Notes under the pieces: model-generated
Databases searched by the model: none
The model's input: the letters and a program-made list of their open reading frames with translations, nothing else
Told to the model about the DNA's origin: nothing
Assembly: GCA_900539845.1 (NCBI GenBank)
Contig: UQDP01000001.1
Location: 124,001 to 188,000 of the forward strand
From: an uncultured Oscillospiraceae bacterium
GTDB lineage: Bacteria; Bacillota; Clostridia; Oscillospirales; Acutalibacteraceae
DNA: 64,000 nt
Direction: 5' to 3'
Shown: piece by piece, positions 9,201 through 16,321 of the stretch
Layout of the letters: each line of letters opens with the position of its first letter
Position numbering within the stretch: the stretch's first letter is position 1
Program-made: the position numbers and the translations under genes

Positions 9201-10043
9201 TCACATGGCACGGATGTTTGGCTCGGCAACGCGCAGGAGCTTATACATAACGGCACCTGCACGATCTCGGAAGTTATCGGCTGCCGAGACGGAATTATGA
9301 CTTATCTGATACATAAAGCGGAGGATTATGAAAAAAGGACGGGCAAGACTTCTCCTCTTTCAAAGAAAGACTGTTTTAAGATCATGGAGTATACCAGAAA
9401 GGGCAAAGCCCCCAAAGAGCTTCCGCCGTACGAGGATAAAATGCGAGAGATAGGCGTTGAGCAGTGGTATATAGATTCCTGTTATAAGATAAAATACATG
9501 TTCCCCAAAGCACATGCCGCGGCTTACGTTATAGCCGCGCTGAGGCTGGGTTGGTACAAGATCTATTATCCCGTTGAGTATTACAGCGCTTTCTTCACAG
9601 TCCGCGGCGGAGATCTTGACGCTGTTGCGGCTGTTGCCGGAAAAAGCGCCGTAAAGCAAAGAATGAACGAGATAAAGGCGCATAAGGACGCCGGCACGAT
9701 AACCGCCAAAGAAAGCGATACCTATGTCATTCTTCAGATCGTTATTGAAATGCTTTGCCGCGGAATAGAATTTCTGCCTGTTGATCTGTATAAATCCGAC
9801 TGGCGCGTTTATAAGATCGAAAACGGTAAAATACGTCTGCCTTTTACGGCGATAGACGGTATAGGCGAAAACGCCGCCAAGCAGATCGTTGCCGCCGTAA
9901 ATGACGGCGCAGGTGATTTTATATCCTGTGATGATCTTATGGCGCGCGCAGGCATAGGGCAGAGCGTAGTCGATTCACTGAAAGGATGCGGCGCTCTGGG
10001 CGATCTGCCGGACAGCAACCAGATCTCTCTTTTCGGCTTTTAG
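6237..10043 (+). CDS. polC: DNA polymerase III PolC-type alpha subunit lacking the inserted 3'-5' exonuclease domain
   Basis: The Gram-positive replicative polymerase. Order: N-terminal domain, OB fold (about 215-310), PHP domain from residue 321, polymerase core, zinc finger (C722, C725, C747, C750), catalytic D776 and D778 in PDIDLNFS, C-terminal HhH region ending in SLFGF. The usual DEDDh proofreading domain, inserted in the PHP of B. subtilis PolC, is absent: the PHP runs directly from EGYLVDD (383-389) through KRYH (404-407). No Exo I VFDVETTG-like motif occurs anywhere. The length of 1268 aa is about 170 below the usual 1430-1440, which equals one exonuclease domain. All nine PHP metal-ligand positions appear present (H324, H326, D333, H358, E383, H407, C457, D549, H551). 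The frame is intact throughout. Confidence 0.95.
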   Translation: MNFFQDYFSDYVDQFQLSTLGNGRIERFTVKRSSRELSIVLSLGELVDYSVFREAEESIKANMQLSKVTIKPRYVSDLFESSYLPSIVEFVKRNNPAANGFFENCDVQVENGKMTVYLKKGGRDILLAQKVNEDIENVIFDLFGTEIKADFVETENYDIEKEVKKAYAELQTHKEQEKQEQQKNVKHTLLGDFPIYGDTKKNIFGKNIKEMPKAIADVKYDDGIITVWGDVLKHEEKETKRGGNKIFSFDITDYTSSITVKMFDSNSVIDSIVDKLASAKTVMVTGLYQFDNFANDYVLRPNGIASVLKAEKEDNAPEKRVELHLHTSLSAMDAISSPTSLINRAAKWGHKAIAVTDHGVVQALPEANAAAKKAGIKLICGMEGYLVDDEKYPDFMNMKVRDFKRYHIIFLIRNLEGRKVLYKHISASNIKYFKNRPLIPKSALREHRNGIIIGSACEQGEVYQAILNGADDDELDRIASFYDYLEIQPNGNNEFMLRTSNEEYILTKKGEERKNVYWKVRTEEDLIHINKRIIACADRLGKMTVATGDVHFLDEHDAKFRAIIMASKGFEDADQQAPLYFKTTDEMLSDFSWAGERAKEFVIYNPNKIADMVENDVVPIPPGTFQPHIDGAEEELTETCWKNAREKYGDPVPEEVGPRLQKELDSIIKHGYAVLYVIAKRLVKNSEEHGYLVGSRGSVGSSLVAHLGGISEVNPLPPHYVCPKCKHSEFITDGTVGSGFDLPPKNCPHCGAPMDRDGHEIPFETFLGFDGDKEPDIDLNFSGDFQSQSHRFTEELFGKTHVFKAGTMSTVADKTAYGYVKKYLEERGLKVSKAEEDRLTVGCTGIKRTTGQHPGGMVVVPEEYEVEDFTPVQYPSDDASKGTLTTHFDFKNALHDTLLKLDELGHDVPTLYKFIEDATGIPVMDVDICDPKLYQMITSTEPIGVTPEDIDCPTSTLSIPEMGTPFVIGMLVEAKPKTFSDLLQISGLSHGTDVWLGNAQELIHNGTCTISEVIGCRDGIMTYLIHKAEDYEKRTGKTSPLSKKDCFKIMEYTRKGKAPKELPPYEDKMREIGVEQWYIDSCYKIKYMFPKAHAAAYVIAALRLGWYKIYYPVEYYSAFFTVRGGDLDAVAAVAGKSAVKQRMNEIKAHKDAGTITAKESDTYVILQIVIEMLCRGIEFLPVDLYKSDWRVYKIENGKIRLPFTAIDGIGENAAKQIVAAVNDGAGDFISCDDLMARAGIGQSVVDSLKGCGALGDLPDSNQISLFGF

Positions 10044-10044
10044 G

Positions 10045-10073
10045 TTGACAAGGCCGTTTTAATGTGATAGCAT
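10045..10073 (+). promoter_or_regulatory. Sigma-A-type promoter of the his cluster
   Basis: TTGACA (10045-10050), a 17-nt spacer and TAGCAT (10068-10073) preceded by TG one base upstream (extended -10). It begins 1 nt after the polC stop and ends about 45 nt before the HisZ-HisG start. No T-box-like leader fits in the short 5' UTR. Confidence 0.65.
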
Positions 10074-10118
10074 ATTAAAGCGCTAACACGCTAAAGTAAA
10101 ACAACGGAGTTCATGCCT

Positions 10119-11732
10119 ATGAAAAAATATGCAAGACTTACGCCTCAGGGCAGCAGGGATCTGCTTTTTGAGGAGTGCGACGACAGAAAAAAAATAGAGA
10201 CCACGCTTTCCGCTCTTTATAAGGAAAAGAATTACCGAAAGGTAATTACGCCGGCAATCGAATTTATTGATGTGTTTGAAAACGATGATTCGGGCATGGA
10301 GTCCGATATTATGTATAAGCTCACGGACGCCTACGGCAGAACGACCGTTCTGCGCCCGGATAATACCATGCCGATAGCCCGTCTTGTTGCGACCCGGCTC
10401 GGCAAAGAGGATTTCCCGGTAAGGCTTTATTATAATCAAAATATTTTTGTGCGTAATAAAGCTTACGCCGGCAGAACGGACGAGATTCCGCAGAGCGGTA
10501 TAGAGCTGATCGGGGACGGCTCCGCACAAGCGGACCTGGAAGTGCTGACTATGGCTGTTGAGGCACTGCGGCGTTCGAAGCTGAATTCCTTTTCGTTTGA
10601 GATAGGTCATGCGGGATTTTTCCGCGCCATACTTGAGGATATGGATATTGAGCAGTCCGTTAAGTCTGAGATCTGTTCGCTTACGGAAAGCAAGAATTAT
10701 GCCGCTTTGAGCGATTTGCTCGATTCGATCGGCGATACTGTCCAGACCAAAGTGCTTCACAGACTTCCGCGGCTGTTCGGCGGCGAAGAAGTGCTTGAAA
10801 AAGCAAAGAAGCTGTATTCCGGCGAAAAATCGGACGCCGCGCTTGATTACCTGGGAAATATTTATGAAAAGCTTTGCGCGCTCGGTCTCAAGGATAATAT
10901 AATCATAGATCTCGGGCTTGTGAACCGCTCCAACTATTATACGGGCGTTATATTCCGCGGTTACGCGGAGGGCTCAGGCGTGACCGTGCTTTCCGGCGGC
11001 AGATATGATAATCTTGTTGGAGAGTTCGGGCTGGACGCGCCCGCTATCGGCTTTGCCGTTGACGTTAACGCGCTGTGCGATGTTATGCATGAGATCATCA
11101 ATGTTGAAAGACCTCTCAGAATCGCCCTCACAAAAGGAAGACTTGAAAAATCGTCTATGCGTCTTTTTCAGAAAATGGGACTGGATACCTCGGAACTTGA
11201 AAATAAGGGCCGCAGACTGATCCTTCCCGTAGACGGGTATGAGGCGGTCTTGTCCAAGGCGCCCGATGTAATCACCTATGTTGAGCATGGTGTGTGCGAT
11301 ATAGGTATTGTGGGTAAAGACACCATTGTTGAGCATGGCAGTTCATTTTATGAGGTGCTTGACCTGAATATAGGCAAATGCCGCTTTGCGCTTGCCTGCC
11401 CGAAAGGCAAGGATTTCTTTTCAGGATATTCCAGAAAAACGGTCGCGTCAAAATACCCCAAGGTGGCAAAGGAGTTTTTCCGTTCAAAGGGTATGGACGT
11501 GGATGTGATCAAAATAGAGGGCAGTGTGGAGCTGGCTCCGCTTCTCGGTCTTGCAGACGGAATCGTGGATATTGTTGAAACCGGCTCAACACTCAAAGAA
11601 AACGGACTTGAGGTGGTCGAGGAGATACTTCCGATCTCCGCAAGAGTAATCGTCAATATGGCTTCAATGAAGCTCAGAAAGCAGGAGATAGAATCTTTTC
11701 TTGCCGATCTTGAGCTTGCAAGTAAAGTGTAA
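10119..11732 (+). CDS. hisZG: ATP phosphoribosyltransferase, fused regulatory (HisZ) and catalytic (HisG) subunits
   Basis: First step of histidine synthesis: ATP + PRPP to phosphoribosyl-ATP. Residues 1-about 328 are a class II aminoacyl-tRNA-synthetase-like HisZ (GSRDLLFEEC, RPDNTMPIARLVATRL, SGGRYDNL). Residues from about 331 are a complete short-form HisG (RIALTKGRLEKSS, GIVGKDTI, DGIVDIVETGSTLKENGL). In most bacteria these are separate genes forming a hetero-octamer. I see no stop or frameshift at the join. The ATG at 10119 has CGGAG 9 nt upstream; the ATG at 10113 is also possible but only 3 nt from it. Confidence 0.92.
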   Translation: MKKYARLTPQGSRDLLFEECDDRKKIETTLSALYKEKNYRKVITPAIEFIDVFENDDSGMESDIMYKLTDAYGRTTVLRPDNTMPIARLVATRLGKEDFPVRLYYNQNIFVRNKAYAGRTDEIPQSGIELIGDGSAQADLEVLTMAVEALRRSKLNSFSFEIGHAGFFRAILEDMDIEQSVKSEICSLTESKNYAALSDLLDSIGDTVQTKVLHRLPRLFGGEEVLEKAKKLYSGEKSDAALDYLGNIYEKLCALGLKDNIIIDLGLVNRSNYYTGVIFRGYAEGSGVTVLSGGRYDNLVGEFGLDAPAIGFAVDVNALCDVMHEIINVERPLRIALTKGRLEKSSMRLFQKMGLDTSELENKGRRLILPVDGYEAVLSKAPDVITYVEHGVCDIGIVGKDTIVEHGSSFYEVLDLNIGKCRFALACPKGKDFFSGYSRKTVASKYPKVAKEFFRSKGMDVDVIKIEGSVELAPLLGLADGIVDIVETGSTLKENGLEVVEEILPISARVIVNMASMKLRKQEIESFLADLELASKV

Positions 11733-11745
11733 AAGAGGTTTTGCA

Positions 11746-13026
11746 ATGAAAATTACAAAGGCAAACGGTAAAACGGAGTACGCCCTTATTGAAAGTCTGA
11801 AAAAAAGAAGCGGCGAGACCGATCAGAAGATTGTTGATATAGTAACGTCAATCCTTAACGGCGTAAAAGAGGGCGGAGACGAAGCCGTCAGGGAGTATAC
11901 TGCGCGTTTTGACGGCAGTGTGCCGAAAAAGACCGTCATTGAGAAAGATGAGTTGGCGGAATATCTTAACGAGGCTGACGATGATTTCAAAAAGGCAATA
12001 AGTGACGCTAAAGAAAATATTTACCGTTTTCATCTGAAACAGGCGCAGCAAAGCTGGCTCACAACAGAGGATAACGGAGTGATTATGGGTCAGCGCATCA
12101 GAGGACTTGCCAGAGTGGGCATTTATGTGCCCGGCGGCACTGCGGCTTATCCGAGTTCCGTTCTTATGAATGCCGTGCCAGCAAAGATCGCGGGCGTGAA
12201 AGAGATTATTATGGTAACGCCGCCCGGTTCGGACGGTAATCCCAATCCATATATTATGGCTGCCGCCGCTGTTGCAGGCGTTGATAAAGTATTTTTGTGC
12301 GGAGGCGCGCAGGCTGTTGCCGCGCTGGCATACGGCACGGAAAAGATACCCAAGGTCGATAAGATAGTCGGTCCGGGCAATATCTTCGTTGCAACTGCAA
12401 AAAGGCTTCTTTACGGCGTTGTAGATATAGATATGGTCGCAGGTCCGTCGGAAATATTGATCGTGGCGGATAAGACGGCAAAACCCGCGTTTCTTGCGGC
12501 TGATCTGATGAGTCAGGCGGAGCACGATAAAATGGCTTCCGCAATCCTTCTCACTACCTCGGAGAATATCGCGCGTGCGACCGTTAAGGAGATCGAAAGG
12601 CAGATCAAATTCCTTGAAAGGCAGGAGATTATTGAGCGCTCGCTTGAGGATTACGGAGAAATCATCGTTTGTGAAGACATGGATCAGGCAATCGAATTCG
12701 CGAATGAGCTTGCGCCGGAACACCTTGAGCTTTGCGTGGAAGAGCCTCTTAAATATATAGGTATGATAGATAACGCAGGCTCTGTCTTCCTCGGAAACTG
12801 GTCTCCCGAGCCGCTCGGGGATTATTTTGCAGGACCGAATCATGTGCTTCCCACAAGCGGAACGGCAAGATTTTTCAGTCCCCTGTCTGTGGACAGCTTT
12901 GTTAAAAAATCGTCGTTTATTTATTACACGCAGGAGCAGCTTGAAAAGGATAAGGATGAAATCATAACCCTTGCCGAAACAGAAGGGCTTACAGCCCATG
13001 CCAACAGTATCAGGGTAAGATTCTGA
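11746..13026 (+). CDS. hisD: Histidinol dehydrogenase
   Basis: Catalyses the last two oxidations of histidine synthesis, histidinol to histidine, zinc-dependent with NAD. Visible are GIYVPGGTAAYPSS, the signature segment VDKIVGPGNIFVA-AKR, SQAEHD, and HLEL / GPNHVLPTSGTARF near the C terminus. The ATG at 11746 has AGAGG 7 nt upstream and gives 426 aa, typical of the family; an upstream extension overlapping hisG is unlikely. It starts 13 nt after HisZ-HisG. Confidence 0.97.
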   Translation: MKITKANGKTEYALIESLKKRSGETDQKIVDIVTSILNGVKEGGDEAVREYTARFDGSVPKKTVIEKDELAEYLNEADDDFKKAISDAKENIYRFHLKQAQQSWLTTEDNGVIMGQRIRGLARVGIYVPGGTAAYPSSVLMNAVPAKIAGVKEIIMVTPPGSDGNPNPYIMAAAAVAGVDKVFLCGGAQAVAALAYGTEKIPKVDKIVGPGNIFVATAKRLLYGVVDIDMVAGPSEILIVADKTAKPAFLAADLMSQAEHDKMASAILLTTSENIARATVKEIERQIKFLERQEIIERSLEDYGEIIVCEDMDQAIEFANELAPEHLELCVEEPLKYIGMIDNAGSVFLGNWSPEPLGDYFAGPNHVLPTSGTARFFSPLSVDSFVKKSSFIYYTQEQLEKDKDEIITLAETEGLTAHANSIRVRF

Positions 13027-13027
13027 T

Positions 13028-14119
13028 ATGCGGTCAAAAAAATATCTCGCAGTGCTCTGCGCAGCTTTGGCAATGCTGCTGTGTTCCTGTTCGCTTCCCG
13101 TTCAGCCGGAAAGGGAAACGGCCGGCGCAAATACAGTTTCGGCGGCCGACGGTATGCTGGCAGTGCATTTTCTTGACGTCGGTCAGGGAGACAGCGAGTT
13201 TATAGAACTGCCAAACGGCAGCACCATGCTGATAGACGCCGGCGAACGTGAATACGGCGAAACCGTTTCGGAATATATTTCCGCGCTCGGATACAGCGAA
13301 ATAACATATCTTGTCGCAACGCATCCGCATTCGGACCATATCGGCGGTCTGCCTGCCGTGTTCGAGAATTTTGATGTTTCAAATGTCTATCTGCCTGACG
13401 CGGCTTCCTCCTCACAGATCTATAAAACCTTGCTTGATTGTGTTGAGCAGGAGGGCTGTAATGTTGTTGAAGCGAAAAACGGTGTGAGCGTTATGGACAG
13501 TGATGATCTGGATGCTTATTTTGTTGCACCATGTGAAAGTTCTTACAGCAGTTTAAATGATTATTCGGCAGTTCTGAAACTAACGTACCGTGATCAATCC
13601 TTTTTGTTTACGGGCGACGCGGAGGCGCTTTCCGAAAATGAAATCACAGCGGATATATCCGCTGACGTTGTAAAGGTGGGTCACCATGGCTCGGATACGT
13701 CATCGGGCGAACGCTTTGTTCAAAGGGTGTCGCCTGATTATGCCGTGATCGAGGTAGGGGAGGATAATCCTTACGGGCATCCGTCGGACGAGACGGTCAG
13801 CCGATGGGAAAGCGCGGGCGCTCATGTGCTGCGCACGGATGAACTCGGCAATATCATCATCACTTCAGACGGCAGCAGTATTACCGTTTCTCAGCCGGAG
13901 TCGGAAACCGTTAACAGCGGTTTATTGCAGGATAAACAGAGTACCGGGGAATATACATATGTATTGAACACTTCTTCAAAAAAGATACATATGCCCGATT
14001 GTTATTCGGTTTTGTCTATATCCCAAAGCAATATGGAATATACCGATAAAAGTATTTCGCAGCTTGAGTCTGAAGGGTATAAGCCTTGCGGAATTTGCGC
14101 GCCGGAGAGCAGACCATGA
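13028..14119 (+). CDS. ComEC-like metallo-beta-lactamase-fold lipoprotein with a C-terminal Cys-rich domain
   Basis: Residues 1-21 are a lipoprotein signal (LLCSC lipobox, Cys 21 region). Residues about 45-290 are an MBL domain of the ComEC/Rec2 type: FLDVGQGDSEFIE, THPHSDHIGGLP, FTGDAE, KVGHHGSDTSS. The C terminus (about 315-360) has YVLNTSSKKIHMPDC and CGIC, resembling the Ada-type zinc-binding module often attached to such proteins. Probably an extracellular membrane-anchored nuclease or phosphodiesterase; the substrate is unknown. The ATG lies 1 nt after the hisD stop and its own stop overlaps the next gene, so it sits inside the his transcript. Confidence 0.8.
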   Translation: MRSKKYLAVLCAALAMLLCSCSLPVQPERETAGANTVSAADGMLAVHFLDVGQGDSEFIELPNGSTMLIDAGEREYGETVSEYISALGYSEITYLVATHPHSDHIGGLPAVFENFDVSNVYLPDAASSSQIYKTLLDCVEQEGCNVVEAKNGVSVMDSDDLDAYFVAPCESSYSSLNDYSAVLKLTYRDQSFLFTGDAEALSENEITADISADVVKVGHHGSDTSSGERFVQRVSPDYAVIEVGEDNPYGHPSDETVSRWESAGAHVLRTDELGNIIITSDGSSITVSQPESETVNSGLLQDKQSTGEYTYVLNTSSKKIHMPDCYSVLSISQSNMEYTDKSISQLESEGYKPCGICAPESRP

Positions 14120-14322
14120 GAATCATTATAAACAGAATGGAAAGGGAGATCGCGGTGTGCGAGCTGGAAAACGGCGAGCTGCTGCAGGTGCCCTCACGGA
14201 TCTTCCCCAATGTTTCAGAGGGCGATGTGATTGATATAAAGGTGAACAAAGAGCTGACGGAGAAACTGAAAAAACAAAATTCCGGCAGATTGAGATCACT
14301 TTTTAATAAAACAGAAGAATAA
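14116..14322 (+). CDS. DUF3006-family small protein
   Basis: A 68-residue protein (MRIIINRMEREIAVCELENG) with the DUF3006 pattern: a beta-rich domain interpreting a functional residue pair, then a Lys-rich tail. Family members commonly sit next to ComEC-like MBL proteins, as here, where ATG overlaps the upstream TGA by 4 nt. GGAGAG at 14104-14109 is the ribosome binding site. Function is unknown; the strict pairing suggests it partners the MBL protein. Confidence 0.75.
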   Translation: MRIIINRMEREIAVCELENGELLQVPSRIFPNVSEGDVIDIKVNKELTEKLKKQNSGRLRSLFNKTEE

Positions 14323-14346
14323 AATTCGGAAAGGTCGTGCAGATCA

Positions 14347-14922
14347 ATGAGAACGGCTCAGATCAACAGAAAAACAAAAGAGACAGATATAAAACTCACC
14401 CTGTCGCTTGACGGCGGCGATGTGAACGTCAATACAGGCATAGGCTTTTTTGACCATATGCTCACGGCTTTTGCCGTTCACGGCGGTTTCGGGCTTGAAC
14501 TTGTTGTCAGGGGCGACCTTGAGGTAGATACGCACCATACGGTTGAGGATACGGGTATCGCGCTCGGCAGCGCATTCAAACAGGCGCTGGGCGATATGGG
14601 CGGAATAAAGCGCTACGGCTCGTTTTATATCCCGATGGATGAGAGCCTTGTGCACTGTGCGCTTGATGTTTCAAACAGACCGTTTCTTGTTTTCAATGCC
14701 GATTTCAATGAGGAAAGATGCGGCGATTACGAAACCTGTTGCACGGCGGAGTTTTTTCGTGCCTTTGCCGTAAACGCGGGCGTTACCCTGCATATAAATG
14801 AGATCTACGGAAGCAATACACATCATATCATTGAGGCGGCTTTCAAGGCTTTCGGCCATGCGCTCGGCATTGCCGTTTCACGCACGGAGGGCGGAATCCT
14901 CTCTACAAAAGGAGTTTTGTAA
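14347..14922 (+). CDS. hisB: Imidazoleglycerol-phosphate dehydratase
   Basis: Sixth step of histidine synthesis: dehydrates IGP to imidazole acetol phosphate, manganese-dependent. Visible are GIGFFDHML near residue 33, DTHHTVEDTGI near residue 60, and the second metal motif NTHHIIEAAFKAFGHAL. The length is 191 aa, the monofunctional form without a phosphatase domain. The start of hisA overlaps its stop by 1 nt. Confidence 0.97.
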   Translation: MRTAQINRKTKETDIKLTLSLDGGDVNVNTGIGFFDHMLTAFAVHGGFGLELVVRGDLEVDTHHTVEDTGIALGSAFKQALGDMGGIKRYGSFYIPMDESLVHCALDVSNRPFLVFNADFNEERCGDYETCCTAEFFRAFAVNAGVTLHINEIYGSNTHHIIEAAFKAFGHALGIAVSRTEGGILSTKGVL

Positions 14923-15644
14923 TGATCATTTTACCCGCAGTGGATATTATGGGCGGCAGACCCGTCCGGCTTTATAAAGGCGAGTTTTCAACCGCCTCAC
15001 AGGTTGCCGAAGACGCGCTTGAAACGGCTGTTCGGTTTGAGCGCGACGGAGCGGAGTGGATACATATGGTCGATCTTGACGGTTCCCTGAAAAAAGAGCG
15101 TGTGAACGCTGAAATTTTTATTAACGTTGCAAAAAACACTTCGCTGAAAGTGGAATTGGGCGGAGGGATAAGAAGCCTTGAGGATGTGGAATTTTATATA
15201 AAATCCGGAATAGCAAGGGTCATCCTCGGCTCTGCCGCTTTGAAAGATCCTCAGCTTGTAAAGGACGCCGTTGCCCGATTCGGCGATCGGATAGCCGTGG
15301 GCATAGACGCGAAAAACGGATATGCGGCCGCGGAGGGTTGGACGGAAACATCGAATGTGTATTTTACAGACCTTGCAAAGCAGATGGAAAGCATGGGCGT
15401 AAAAACGATCATATTTACCGATATATCCAAAGACGGAACACTCAGCGGTCCCAACATTGCACAACTCAAAGAAATCAATAACGCGGTCTCATGCAATATT
15501 ATCGCATCGGGCGGCATAAATGATATCAACGATATAAAAGAGCTGAAACAAGAGCAAATGTACGGCGCAATCTGCGGCAAAAGCATTTACAGCGGCAGTC
15601 TCAGTTTGAAAGAGGCGCTGGAGGTGTGTGAAAGTGGAGATTGA
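14922..15644 (+). CDS. hisA: ProFAR isomerase (phosphoribosylformimino-AICAR ribotide isomerase)
   Basis: A TIM-barrel enzyme of histidine synthesis. [20 protein letters not shown] is HisA-type, with catalytic Asp in PAVDI and the second in [20 protein letters not shown] and ASGGI bind phosphate. It is not HisF, whose N terminus would read CLDV. The 240-aa length is normal. hisH and hisF, which normally flank hisA, are not in the window. Confidence 0.96.
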   Translation: MIILPAVDIMGGRPVRLYKGEFSTASQVAEDALETAVRFERDGAEWIHMVDLDGSLKKERVNAEIFINVAKNTSLKVELGGGIRSLEDVEFYIKSGIARVILGSAALKDPQLVKDAVARFGDRIAVGIDAKNGYAAAEGWTETSNVYFTDLAKQMESMGVKTIIFTDISKDGTLSGPNIAQLKEINNAVSCNIIASGGINDINDIKELKQEQMYGAICGKSIYSGSLSLKEALEVCESGD

Positions 15645-15960
15645 AAAGTATTTTAAAAAATCCGATCTGATACCGGCTGTTATTCAGGAGCACGGCACCG
15701 GCGAAGTGCTGATGCTTGCGTATATGAACAGGGAATCCCTTAAAAAAACGCTTGAAACGGGTTACACCTGGTTCTGGTCCAGAAGCAGGCAGGAGCTTTG
15801 GAATAAGGGCGCAACGAGCGGTCATCTTCAGAAAATCGTTTCGATTTACGGCGACTGCGATGATGATACCCTGCTTATAGAGGTCATCCAAACAGGCGCA
15901 GCCTGCCACACCGGCAGCCACAGCTGCTTTTTTAATAAGATAAAAGAATTTGACAGCTGA
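15634..15960 (+). CDS. hisI: Phosphoribosyl-AMP cyclohydrolase
   Basis: Opens the adenine ring of PR-AMP; zinc- and magnesium-dependent. [14 protein letters not shown], the segment [19 protein letters not shown] and DCDDDTLL with [10 protein letters not shown] supply the substrate and metal residues. Start is GTG: the one at 15634 is 9 nt from GGAGG (15620-15624), the one at 15628 is 3 nt away. It overlaps the end of hisA. Separate from hisE, unlike the HisIE fusion of enterobacteria. Confidence 0.95.
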   Translation: MEIEKYFKKSDLIPAVIQEHGTGEVLMLAYMNRESLKKTLETGYTWFWSRSRQELWNKGATSGHLQKIVSIYGDCDDDTLLIEVIQTGAACHTGSHSCFFNKIKEFDS

Positions 15961-15997
15961 GCCTATCATGAAACTTTAAGAAAAAACGGTGACAAGT

Positions 15998-16321
15998 ATG
16001 GATTTGATAAAAAACGAATATCAGGTAGTTATAGACAGAAAAAATGAAAAAGCCGAGGGCTCTTACACTTCCTACCTTTTTGAGCAGGGGATAGACAAGA
16101 TACTCAAAAAAGTGGGCGAGGAGTGTACGGAGACCGTTATTGCAGCCAAAAACAACGATAAAGAAGAGACCGTTTATGAGATAGCGGATCTTATCTATCA
16201 CGTACTTGTGATGATGGCTTATCAGGGGATCACCCCGGAGGATGTTGAGACGGAGCTGGAAAAAAGAGCCGCTAAACGTTCAAATCTGAAAAAATTTCAC
16301 AAAGTAGATAAAAATTCATAA
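15998..16321 (+). CDS. hisE: Phosphoribosyl-ATP pyrophosphohydrolase
   Basis: Removes pyrophosphate from PR-ATP, the second step of histidine synthesis; MazG-like all-alpha fold. KKVGEECTETVIAAKN (two Glu) and YEIADLIYHVLVMM form the metal site. The ATG at 15998 gives 107 aa; a GTG at 15989 is an alternative. Its stop overlaps the recJ ATG by 1 nt. Confidence 0.93.
   Translation: MDLIKNEYQVVIDRKNEKAEGSYTSYLFEQGIDKILKKVGEECTETVIAAKNNDKEETVYEIADLIYHVLVMMAYQGITPEDVETELEKRAAKRSNLKKFHKVDKNS

Noticed and set aside
11848..12999. A 383-codon open frame on the minus strand opposite hisD
   Set aside because: It is a mirror of hisD codon bias, with no ribosome binding site and no recognisable domain; hisD itself is certain.
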